Below are positions 8,024-14,428 of a stretch of DNA of 64,000 bases, piece after piece. The first letter of the stretch is position 1, and each line of letters opens with the position of its first letter. The DNA lies in the NCBI GenBank assembly GCA_900545655.1, contig UQZY01000001.1:36069-100068 (forward strand), written 5' to 3'. Origin of the DNA: an uncultured Oscillospiraceae bacterium (GTDB lineage Bacteria; Bacillota; Clostridia; Oscillospirales; Acutalibacteraceae). The notes beneath the pieces were generated by a model. That model made no database searches. It saw only the letters and a program-made list of their open reading frames with translations, and had not been told where the DNA came from. Both the position numbers and the translations under genes were made by a program.

Positions 8024-8821
8024 TCAGTCATCGTCTCTGTCATCAAGGTCATCGTCCTGGTCATCAAGATCATCGTCCGGGTCATCAAAGTCATCGTCCG
8101 GGTCGTCAAGGTCACTCATCGGATCCTTCTTTTCCTGTTCTGCCTTTACAACTTTTCCGGTGACAGCATCCACCTCATACTCATATTCCATACCGTTTGC
8201 AACAAATTCAAATTCATAGACTCCGTCTTCAAGATCATATTCCTGATCATGGAAAACCGCATTCTTTATTCCCAACTGCGTGAGAACTATTTCTTTGGCT
8301 TTTTCAATACCGATAAGACCGTCTTTATTGAGATTTGTTTTATCAACAGCTATCGTCTCAGACGAAATATTATTTGCATTGACCGCTTCGCGTACTCCTG
8401 CTACAACTCTTTCAAGAAATCCGTTGTCGGGATAAGATGAACCGTCTTCAAGCTTAACAATGATATTTCTGGAATTACCGTCAATTGTATTGTCAAAATA
8501 TCCTGAATTGTAAATCTCCTGAACAAGCTCCTTTACTACTGTTTCGCTGTCTTTACCGACAAGATCACGGTACCTTTTAACGATTTCTCTGCCTTCATCG
8601 TTTTTTCCCTCGAGCTCAACAACAATTCCTTCTTCATCGTATTCAATCTCTATTTCCGGATTGACGCTGAGAAGAAGTTTTCCGAAAGCCTTTTCCTCTT
8701 TGGGAGTATTATGTACCTTCCTTGTAATAGCTGTCTTTGCCGTACAGCCTGCAAAAAGTGATAAAACAAGAAGTACAGCAAGAACAAGACTGATAAGTTT
8801 CTTTAAACTGATTTTCTTCAT
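8024..8821 (-). CDS. RsgI-like PepSY lipoprotein with poly-Asp tail
   Basis: The 265 residues start with a lipoprotein signal (LFAGC, lipid cysteine at 26). Residues 48-130 repeat the RsgI ectodomain: VNPEIEIEY, LEGKNDEG, VGKDSETVV and a GY motif align with IKINPDVRM, LEGINEDG, YGKDAKTVS and GY in the adjacent anti-sigma factor. The Asn-Pro pair where RsgI proteins self-cleave is kept (54-55). A PepSY-like domain follows (168-228), then a tail of DDPDDD-type repeats (236-265). ATG at 8821 has AAGGAG 8 bases upstream; a longer start at 8839 lacks one. It has its own SigI-type promoter and a strong terminator. The function is unknown; it may sense, titrate or feed back on the SigI pathway. Confidence 0.75.
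   Translation of the reverse strand: MKKISLKKLISLVLAVLLVLSLFAGCTAKTAITRKVHNTPKEEKAFGKLLLSVNPEIEIEYDEEGIVVELEGKNDEGREIVKRYRDLVGKDSETVVKELVQEIYNSGYFDNTIDGNSRNIIVKLEDGSSYPDNGFLERVVAGVREAVNANNISSETIAVDKTNLNKDGLIGIEKAKEIVLTQLGIKNAVFHDQEYDLEDGVYEFEFVANGMEYEYEVDAVTGKVVKAEQEKKDPMSDLDDPDDDFDDPDDDLDDQDDDLDDRDDD
8030..8113 (-). repeat. 21-base tandem repeat encoding DxDDxDD units
   Basis: Four in-frame 21-base units encode DLDDPDD, DFDDPDD, DLDDQDD and DLDDRDD at the C-terminus of the lipoprotein. The variable positions are mostly third bases and the P/Q/R codon. Such a block can change length by slippage without shifting the frame. Confidence 0.85.
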
Positions 8822-8870
8822 GAGTATTCTCCTTTGCATTTTATTGGACTGTTGCCCTTTGAATAAAGAA

Positions 8871-8898
8871 TACGCAGAATTTTTTTGTTTTTCGGGGT
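8871..8898 (-). promoter_or_regulatory. SigI-type promoter of the lipoprotein gene
   Basis: On the minus strand ACCCC (8898-8894), then GAAAAAC and an A-tract, lead to CGTA (8874-8871) after 19 bases. The same elements with the same spacing precede sigI. This agrees with the ACCCC-plus-A-tract and CGWA pattern known for SigI promoters. A start near 8864 would give a leader of about 40 bases. Confidence 0.75.
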
Positions 8899-8917
8899 AT
8901 GAAGAAAAAATTTTTAA

Positions 8918-9700
8918 TCAGTCATCTTCATCGTCATCATCGTCTGTATGGTTGCCGCTTTCCCCATCATCTTCCTCATCATCTTTTTCATGCTCGTCGT
9001 CTTCTTTGCGGTCTTTTCCGCGACTATCCTCGTCGTCATCATCGTAGTCATACTTATCGTCATGCTCATACCAATCCTCGAAATCATCATCAGTATCTCC
9101 GACATTTATAACAAAGTTCGGCACTTTTTTATTATCTTCGTCATGATCGTCATCCGTATTAAGATGAAATTCAAGCTCCACAAGTATTTTTTCTTCCATT
9201 GCTCTTTTCCATTTATCACGTTTTGAATCCGCCGTAACCGAGATATGTCCGCCTGCTTTCAAGTATCCCATTTCAACAGCTTTATCCGCAAGAGTATCGG
9301 AAACCGTCTTTGCGTCTTTTCCATATGCATTATAGCCCTGTATAAGTTTTTTACCGTCTTCGTTGATTCCCTCCAGTTTTATAACCCGGTCGAATCTGTT
9401 GACAGTCATCCGTACATCCGGGTTGATTTTTATACGAACTGTTCCCGCAGGTGCACGCCATAGCGTTCCGCCCAAAAGAATAATACAGAAACACGCTGCA
9501 ACAGCAATCCATCTTTTGACCCGGCTTCTGTTTGACGGCGACCTTTCAATCACCGACAGTTTTTCAGTCATAGACACTTCTTCAACATAATCCAGTTCCT
9601 GCCCGACCTCGTATCCGAGGTTCGGAATCCTTTTAAACCTACCCTCATTGTCAAGAACCACGGCATAGCCGAGAGAACATTCCATTACAAGGTATTTCAT
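8918..9700 (-). CDS. rsgI: RsgI-type transmembrane anti-sigma factor
   Basis: RsgI proteins hold SigI at the membrane and release it after proteolysis triggered by an extracellular signal. The 260 residues show the cytoplasmic RsgI N-terminal domain (MKYLVMECSLGYAVVLD onward), one membrane helix (about 64-80), and an ectodomain starting IKINPDVRM. Asn93-Pro94 corresponds to the autocleavage site described in RsgI proteins. Residues 183-260 are rich in Asp and Glu, in place of the carbohydrate-binding module found in cellulolytic clostridia, so the signal is probably not a polysaccharide. The ATG overlaps the sigI stop by 4 bases. Confidence 0.88.
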   Translation of the reverse strand: MKYLVMECSLGYAVVLDNEGRFKRIPNLGYEVGQELDYVEEVSMTEKLSVIERSPSNRSRVKRWIAVAACFCIILLGGTLWRAPAGTVRIKINPDVRMTVNRFDRVIKLEGINEDGKKLIQGYNAYGKDAKTVSDTLADKAVEMGYLKAGGHISVTADSKRDKWKRAMEEKILVELEFHLNTDDDHDEDNKKVPNFVINVGDTDDDFEDWYEHDDKYDYDDDDEDSRGKDRKEDDEHEKDDEEDDGESGNHTDDDDDEDD

Positions 9701-10428
9701 ATGTTATGTCCCTCCTCCGACGGCACAAGCTGACTTAAATGCCCTCTTATTATTTCATATCCGTTTGTATACGCAAGCAAAAGCGCGACCATATACTTTC
9801 TGTGACGTTCAAGGGTTTTTCGTTCAACGCCACTTCCCTTTGAAATCGCTTCAATGGGTAATTTCTTTGTTTTCAGCAAGCTGTCGAGAAGGCCCTTCTC
9901 CTTTTTTGCATATAAGAGAGCCCTGTGACACGCCCGCAGTGTTCTTTCCTGCTTCGGACAGCTATCCGCGACATCCGAAAGGGTAAGACCGAATGTTTTC
10001 AATTGCTCCGAAAATTCGGTTATTTCCTCTCTGGTAAGAAAACGCACTCTATGCGCATCCGCACTGTCAACTTTTTCTTCCAAAGTATCCGCAATTGTAC
10101 GTTCATCATTATCGCCGAGTGCTTCATGAATTGACAATACCCCGCCGTGGCGCTTTTCCTTTCGCTTATAATCAATAAGACTGTTTTTTATAAATACACT
10201 TGCAAGAGACAAAAAAGTCCCCTTCTTTTCATTATAAGAAAGAGTCGCTTCGTAAAAGGCAAACATCGCAATACTGAGTTCGTCATCACTTTCGGAAACT
10301 GAATGTCCAAGAACTCTTGACGTCTCTGCTTTGATAAACGGCATATATTTTAAAATAAGAGCGTCCGCCGCCTTTGAATTTTCCCTGGCAGCGTAAACCA
10401 TTTTAACATTTTCATTTTCTATTTCCAC
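9697..10428 (-). CDS. sigI: RNA polymerase sigma factor SigI
   Basis: SigI is an alternative sigma-70-family factor used for heat and envelope or substrate responses in Bacilli and Clostridia. The 243 residues contain a region-2-like segment (DDELSIAMFAFYEATLSYNEKKGTF) and the SigI-specific C-terminal helix-turn-helix (GVERKTLERHRKYMVALLLAYTNGYE). GTG at 10428 is preferred to GTG 10446 or ATG 10443, because GGGAG ends 8 bases before it and the predicted transcript begins near 10448. It is coupled to rsgI by a 4-base overlap. Confidence 0.92.
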   Translation of the reverse strand: MEIENENVKMVYAARENSKAADALILKYMPFIKAETSRVLGHSVSESDDELSIAMFAFYEATLSYNEKKGTFLSLASVFIKNSLIDYKRKEKRHGGVLSIHEALGDNDERTIADTLEEKVDSADAHRVRFLTREEITEFSEQLKTFGLTLSDVADSCPKQERTLRACHRALLYAKKEKGLLDSLLKTKKLPIEAISKGSGVERKTLERHRKYMVALLLAYTNGYEIIRGHLSQLVPSEEGHNI

Positions 10429-10454
10429 GAAACACACTCCCATCACTTAAAGAA

Positions 10455-10482
10455 TACGTTTACCCTTTTTGTTTTTCGGGGT
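10455..10482 (-). promoter_or_regulatory. SigI-type (autoregulatory) promoter of sigI-rsgI
   Basis: On the minus strand ACCCC (10482-10478) is followed after 19 bases by CGTA (10458-10455), with GAAAAACAAAAA between. It matches the lipoprotein promoter in motif and spacing. A weaker SigA-like pair, TTGCTT and TATACT with an 18-base spacer, lies just upstream at 10552-10523 and could give basal expression. Confidence 0.75.
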
Positions 10483-10580
10483 ATAAATTTATTTTTTCCT
10501 TTCATACTCGATATCTGACTTTAGTATAATTCACTCTGCAAAGAAAAAGCAACAGCAGACCGACTTTTAAAAATATACAG

Positions 10581-10612
10581 CAAAAAGACCATAGCCTTCA
10601 CGGTTATGGTCT
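10581..10612 (-). terminator. Intrinsic terminator of the Asl-nth-acyltransferase operon
   Basis: AGACCATA/TATGGTCT (10586-10593 with 10605-10612) extends with an inner CC/GG and is followed on the minus strand by TTTTTG. It lies about 80 bases after the last gene. Confidence 0.8.
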
Positions 10613-10689
10613 ATTGCTTATTAAACATTACCTTTTGCTACTCTGTTTTTTCCTGTTATAGTTTCTCTCCTGACTCATTCATTCTGAGC

Positions 10690-11913
10690 TTACACGTCAA
10701 GACCCTTTTTGCCGTAGTACTTTTTGTACTTTCTGAAATGGTTGAGCTGATTGAGAGTTATCCTTACAAAACGCTTCGGACTCATGTCTTTTTTATAAAA
10801 GAGAGAGTTTGTACACTTGCCGGTTTTTATGAGTTTTCTCACCTTTTCCTTCAGCTTTTCGTCAGGGACGTACTTATAAACGATTCCCTTCGGAACCTGA
10901 AGCCAGAGATGCTCCTTGCTTGCGATAGTCAGCGGCTGCTCATAGTGGAAAATAACATCCTCCGTTATCCACTTTGCAAGATTGTATCCGCTTGCGGTTA
11001 CAAAGAAGCTGGACCTTCCCTGACGTGGATTGGTTTCAAAAAGCTTATACTTTCCGTCACGCATGTCATACTTCATGTCGAAGTTTACAAAGCCTCTCCA
11101 GCCGACATCCTCAAGAAAGGTCTTAAACCGGTTGAGAAGCTCCATGTCAACCATATTAATTATAGCAACATAGCTTCCGATTCCCGCCGGTGTGTGTTCC
11201 TCAAGAAGCGCATGACCGAGTGCCATGAGCTTTACCTTACCGTCCGAGCCGACATAGCAGTTGAGAACACGCATATATGAGTCATCGCCGGGAATAAAGT
11301 CCTGCACCGTAAGGTGGTCACTATAGGTAGAGGAATAAATGGCATCCAGTATAGCTCTGTACTCCGCCTCGTCATTGGCGACAAAGACCTTCATCTTACC
11401 GGGAAACGAGCACTTCCAGTACTCCACGGAATTTGACGCTTTGATTATTGCCGGAAAACCGAAAGACGGTATATGAGTGTCCTTTTCTTCCTTTGTAACG
11501 ATTTCTGTTTTCGGATAAAGGAATCCGTATTTTTCGCAGGTATCATAAAAGTTTTCTTTAAGTGTGAGCTTGTTCAAAACCTCTATGGTCGGGCAATTCA
11601 GCGCATAGTATTTGCGAAGTTCATCCTGGTGTTCAACAACAAGCCTTACATAGCCGTCGCTACACGGTATAAGAAGTAAAACCTCCTCCGGGTGATTTTC
11701 CTTTACTTCTATAAGCTTTTTCATAAACTTTTCGGGATTTTCAAGGTCGGGCTCATGCGTGAAATCTATAAGCTTTGTGTCGGCGGTTGCAGACAGAACT
11801 GTCTTACTCACTGCAATTGACCTTATTCCGTATTCCTCATGAAATGCGCGCGCCATACCGTAGACGTTTACATCGCTGCCCAAAAGCACCGGGCGAAATT
11901 TAATTTCTTCCAT
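10690..11913 (-). CDS. ATP-grasp ligase, D-aspartate ligase (Asl) family
   Basis: The 407 residues match the overall pattern of the D-aspartate ligases that attach D-Asp to the peptidoglycan stem peptide: PVLLGSDVNVYGMAR at the N-terminus, ASNSVEYW, VQDFIPGDDSYMRVLN, and FETNPRQGRSSFF near the Mg/ATP site. Activity would be ATP-dependent formation of a peptide bond to an amino-acid side chain in the cytoplasm. Homologs are common in Clostridia and few are tested, so the substrate is inferred. It is the last gene of a three-gene operon, 36 bases after nth, which has no obvious functional link to it. Confidence 0.75.
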   Translation of the reverse strand: MEEIKFRPVLLGSDVNVYGMARAFHEEYGIRSIAVSKTVLSATADTKLIDFTHEPDLENPEKFMKKLIEVKENHPEEVLLLIPCSDGYVRLVVEHQDELRKYYALNCPTIEVLNKLTLKENFYDTCEKYGFLYPKTEIVTKEEKDTHIPSFGFPAIIKASNSVEYWKCSFPGKMKVFVANDEAEYRAILDAIYSSTYSDHLTVQDFIPGDDSYMRVLNCYVGSDGKVKLMALGHALLEEHTPAGIGSYVAIINMVDMELLNRFKTFLEDVGWRGFVNFDMKYDMRDGKYKLFETNPRQGRSSFFVTASGYNLAKWITEDVIFHYEQPLTIASKEHLWLQVPKGIVYKYVPDEKLKEKVRKLIKTGKCTNSLFYKKDMSPKRFVRITLNQLNHFRKYKKYYGKKGLDV

Positions 11914-11949
11914 ATCTATCTTCCTTTTAATGTTTTCTTCGCAGTTGAT

Positions 11950-12576
11950 TTATATCTTCTTTTTGCAAAAATCGTTCATACAGCACACGTCGCAATGTGC
12001 CCTTCGAGAAATACACACCGCACGACCGTGAAGCACCATCCTGTGGCAAAAGTCATTGCTCTCGTCGGGAGGCAAAAGCTTTTTAAGCTCCAGCTCTACC
12101 TTTTTCGGGTCCTTTGTTTCCACAAGTCCGAGTCGGTTTGAAATACGTATGAGATGAGTATCCGCCACAACAGCGGGTTTACCGTAAACGTCTCCGACTA
12201 TGAGGTTTGCTGTTTTTCTGCCCACACCGGGAAGAGTCGTAAGCTCCTCTATGGTATCGGGAACACGTCCGTCAAACCTTTCGAGGACTCCCTGTGCCGC
12301 ACCGATTATGTCCTTCGCCTTTGAACGGAAGAAGCCGCACGAATGGATAAGGTCCTCAACATCCGAAACATCCGCCTCCGCAAAAGCCTTTGTCGTTGGA
12401 TATTTTTCAAAAAGAGCAGGTGTTACAAGATTTACACGGGCATCCGTACATTGCGCAGAAAGCCTTGTTGCGACAAGCAGTTGGAACGGGTCCCCTGCCA
12501 CAAGCGAGCACACGGCATCCGGATATTCTTTTTTCAGAGCCTCGACCGCCCTCTTCGCAATTTCCTTTTTAGTCAT
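11950..12576 (-). CDS. nth: Endonuclease III
   Basis: This DNA glycosylase/AP lyase acts on oxidised pyrimidines. The 208 residues have the HhH-GPD module LPGVGRKTANLI with catalytic Lys121, and Asp139 in VADTH. Four C-terminal cysteines (188, 195, 198, 204; C-x6-C-x2-C-x5-C) bind the 4Fe-4S cluster. It lies 10 bases after the membrane acyltransferase gene in the same operon. Confidence 0.97.
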   Translation of the reverse strand: MTKKEIAKRAVEALKKEYPDAVCSLVAGDPFQLLVATRLSAQCTDARVNLVTPALFEKYPTTKAFAEADVSDVEDLIHSCGFFRSKAKDIIGAAQGVLERFDGRVPDTIEELTTLPGVGRKTANLIVGDVYGKPAVVADTHLIRISNRLGLVETKDPKKVELELKKLLPPDESNDFCHRMVLHGRAVCISRRAHCDVCCMNDFCKKKI

Positions 12577-12586
12577 TTACAAAACC

Positions 12587-13363
12587 TCACACATTACTCA
12601 CTATCCATTGGTAAAGCTCAAGTAAAACATATACGACGGGCAAATGAAGAATATACACAAGAAGTGCATGTGTTCCGAGCCAGTCAAGAAAAGGTACTCG
12701 CACGGGATACATAAACCGCGGGATTTTTCCGTCCCTCACATACTCTCCGAGAAAAGTTCCCCAAAAGAATACAAACATATAAGGAATCAGCGGAAAGTAG
12801 TCAGCCGAAAAAAAGCCTCTCGATGTGATTCCGAACGGGAAAAGCCACTCGATTTCATGGACCTTTTCGGGCAATGTATATGCTATGTTTCCGAAAAGCG
12901 ATACCGTACCTTCAGACAGCCAGTTTCTGAAAATCCACATGAGAAGCACACATATGATACTGCCGACTATCGGGTTTATCCTTGAGACAGGCTTTTCGAG
13001 AAGTGCAAAGAGCAAAATGCACAAGGATAAGAAATCAAGTATACCAAACCATATCTCCGTCTCAACAAAGCCGAGCTTCGGCAAAACAACGATAGAGACA
13101 AAGTTTAAAAGCAAAGCAAGTACAAGCAGCTTAAGCCCCCGCTTCAGATTGCTGTGGGAAAGCCTGCAGCATATACCGCAAACCCACATAAAGGCGCACG
13201 AGAAAAACGGCTGCACCGGAGTAAAAAAGCTGTATGCCCTGTATCCGAATGAAATGCCGTACTGATTGTACATAAAAATAAATGAATGATAAAAAATCAT
13301 GCAAAGCACGCAGAAGCCTCGAAATTCATCGAGGAGTGCCACACGATTCTTGGCTGCTGACAT
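12587..13363 (-). CDS. Heparan-alpha-glucosaminide N-acetyltransferase-like membrane protein (DUF1624)
   Basis: The 258 residues form an integral membrane protein with about seven hydrophobic helices. The N-terminus RVALLDEFRGFCVLCMIFYHS carries the Asp-x-x-Arg-Gly and histidine pattern of the DUF1624/HGSNAT group. These proteins are thought to move acetyl or acyl groups across the membrane onto envelope glycans; the substrate here is unknown. It is the promoter-proximal gene of the operon with nth and the Asl-like ligase, which would fit cell-wall modification. Confidence 0.75.
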   Translation of the reverse strand: MSAAKNRVALLDEFRGFCVLCMIFYHSFIFMYNQYGISFGYRAYSFFTPVQPFFSCAFMWVCGICCRLSHSNLKRGLKLLVLALLLNFVSIVVLPKLGFVETEIWFGILDFLSLCILLFALLEKPVSRINPIVGSIICVLLMWIFRNWLSEGTVSLFGNIAYTLPEKVHEIEWLFPFGITSRGFFSADYFPLIPYMFVFFWGTFLGEYVRDGKIPRFMYPVRVPFLDWLGTHALLVYILHLPVVYVLLELYQWIVSNV

Positions 13364-13373
13364 ATAATCACCA

Positions 13374-13408
13374 TTGCCGATTATAGCAGATTGATGTATA
13401 ATTTACAA
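13374..13408. promoter_or_regulatory. Two overlapping divergent SigA promoters
   Basis: Plus strand: TTGCCG (13374-13379), 17 bases, TATAAT (13397-13402), leading to the HAD gene. Minus strand: TTGTAA (13408-13403), 17 bases, TATAAT (13385-13380), leading to the acyltransferase gene. The two polymerase sites occupy the same DNA and should exclude each other. Confidence 0.65.
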
Positions 13409-13430
13409 GCAATGAAGGGGGACATCAAGG

Positions 13431-14078
13431 ATGAAGTTTGAAGCCGTGATATTTGATTTTGACGGAACGGTCGCGGACACGGGCAGAGGCGTAAAAAATG
13501 CAATTAAGCACGCACTTAACACATATAACATTCCCGTAGGAGACGAAGCCAGACTCGATTATTTTATCGGACCTCCTCTTTATGAGGGCTTTGAGCATGT
13601 ATACGGACTCACTCCGGAGTTCGCCTCAAGACTTGTCGACGAGTACAGGGTTTATTACTCGGAAAAGGGTGTATACGAGTGTGACCTCTATCCCGGACTT
13701 ATGGAGCTCCTTAAAAAACTAAAGGAATCCGGAGTGAAGCTTGCGGTTGCCTCGTCTAAGCCGAAGCATTTTCTTGACACCGTTGTTTCGTTTATAGGAG
13801 CGGATAAATATTTTGATTTCGTCATAGGTCCCGAGCTTACAAACCACAATGCAAATAAGACAACTCTCATTCTTTCCGCATGCGAGGCTCTCGGCGTAAG
13901 TCCGTCAAAAAAGGTCGCCATGATAGGCGACAGATTTTATGATATAGAGGGAGCTAGCGGAGCAGGAGTTACCTCCGTCGGAATAACCTTCGGATACGGA
14001 AACTATGAAGAACTTTCGGAGCACGGCGCGGATATCATTGTCAGTTCCGTAGAAGAACTGAAAAAAGCCGTACTATGA
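13431..14078 (+). CDS. HAD-superfamily hydrolase, phosphoglycolate phosphatase-like
   Basis: The 215 residues have HAD motif I (VIFDFDGTVADT), motif II in AVASSKPK, and motif IV around MIGDRFYDIEGA. The cap is of the Gph/PGMB type, so a small phosphorylated metabolite is the likely substrate; glycolate phosphate is only one option. The ATG has GGGGG about 10 bases upstream. The tRNA promoter starts only 12 bases after its stop, with no terminator between. Confidence 0.85.
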   Translation: MKFEAVIFDFDGTVADTGRGVKNAIKHALNTYNIPVGDEARLDYFIGPPLYEGFEHVYGLTPEFASRLVDEYRVYYSEKGVYECDLYPGLMELLKKLKESGVKLAVASSKPKHFLDTVVSFIGADKYFDFVIGPELTNHNANKTTLILSACEALGVSPSKKVAMIGDRFYDIEGASGAGVTSVGITFGYGNYEELSEHGADIIVSSVEELKKAVL

Positions 14079-14090
14079 CTTAAAATTTTA

Positions 14091-14119
14091 TTGACAAGCG
14101 GTTTTCAATACGTTATAAT
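14091..14119 (+). promoter_or_regulatory. Consensus promoter of the tRNA-Met/tRNA-Glu unit
   Basis: TTGACA (14091-14096) and TATAAT (14114-14119) are a perfect consensus pair with a 17-base spacer. They lie 18 bases ahead of the first tRNA. Confidence 0.9.
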
Positions 14120-14137
14120 GATTTTCGCTTGGCAAAT

Positions 14138-14214
14138 GGCGGCATAGCTCAGTTGGCTAGAGTACTCGGTTCATACCCGATTGGTCGTAGGTTCGAATCC
14201 CACTGCCGCTACCA
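14138..14214 (+). tRNA. tRNA-Met (CAT), elongator type
   Basis: The 77 bases fold as a cloverleaf with acceptor GGCGGCA/TGCCGCT, a T-arm GTTCGAATC, and an encoded CCA. The anticodon CAT is at 14172-14174. The first base pair and D-arm resemble elongator methionine tRNA of Firmicutes rather than the initiator or the Ile lysidine tRNA. Confidence 0.93.
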
Positions 14215-14221
14215 TAAAAGT

Positions 14222-14244
14222 CGGGAGCAGATTTTCTGCTCCCG
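14222..14244 (+). other. Perfect 10-bp hairpin between the two tRNAs
   Basis: CGGGAGCAGA/TCTGCTCCCG with a 3-base loop has no T-run after it. It looks like a processing or spacer structure rather than a terminator. Confidence 0.7.
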
Positions 14245-14253
14245 CAGTCTTAC

Positions 14254-14329
14254 GGCCCGGTGGTCAAGAGGCCTAAGACACCGCCCTTTCACGGCGGTAA
14301 CACGGGTTCGAATCCCGTCCGGGTCACCA
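14254..14329 (+). tRNA. tRNA-Glu (TTC)
   Basis: The 76-base cloverleaf has acceptor GGCCCGG/CCGGGTC, anticodon stem CCGCC/GGCGG with loop CTTTCAC (anticodon TTC at 14288-14290), and an encoded CCA. It is co-transcribed with tRNA-Met. Confidence 0.95.
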
Positions 14330-14330
14330 A

Positions 14331-14362
14331 AAAACCGTTTCATCATCTGATGAAACGGTTTT
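14331..14362. terminator. Bidirectional terminator between tRNA-Glu and pyk
   Basis: AAAACCGTTTCATCA/TGATGAAACGGTTTT (14331-14345 with 14348-14362) is a 15-bp stem flanked by A and T runs. It can end the tRNA transcript and the convergent pyk transcript. Confidence 0.9.
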
Positions 14363-14428
14363 TTATTTTGTCGGATTCAGTCTTTTGTGAGGACAATTAT
14401 TAAAATTCTATAGAATAATTGCACTGCC

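Noticed and set aside
8030..8113. CRISPR or minisatellite array.
   Set aside because: The 21-base units are in frame, directly adjacent without spacers, and encode part of the lipoprotein.
8661..9111. Plus-strand open frames encoding Ser- or His-rich proteins.
   Set aside because: They are complements of the Asp/Glu-rich tails of RsgI and of the lipoprotein gene; low-complexity DNA keeps all frames open.
10606..11280. Plus-strand 224-codon open frame.
   Set aside because: It is antisense to the conserved ATP-grasp ligase gene and has no ribosome binding site or recognisable motif.
14129..14350. 73-codon open frame.
   Set aside because: It runs through both tRNA genes and the terminator.
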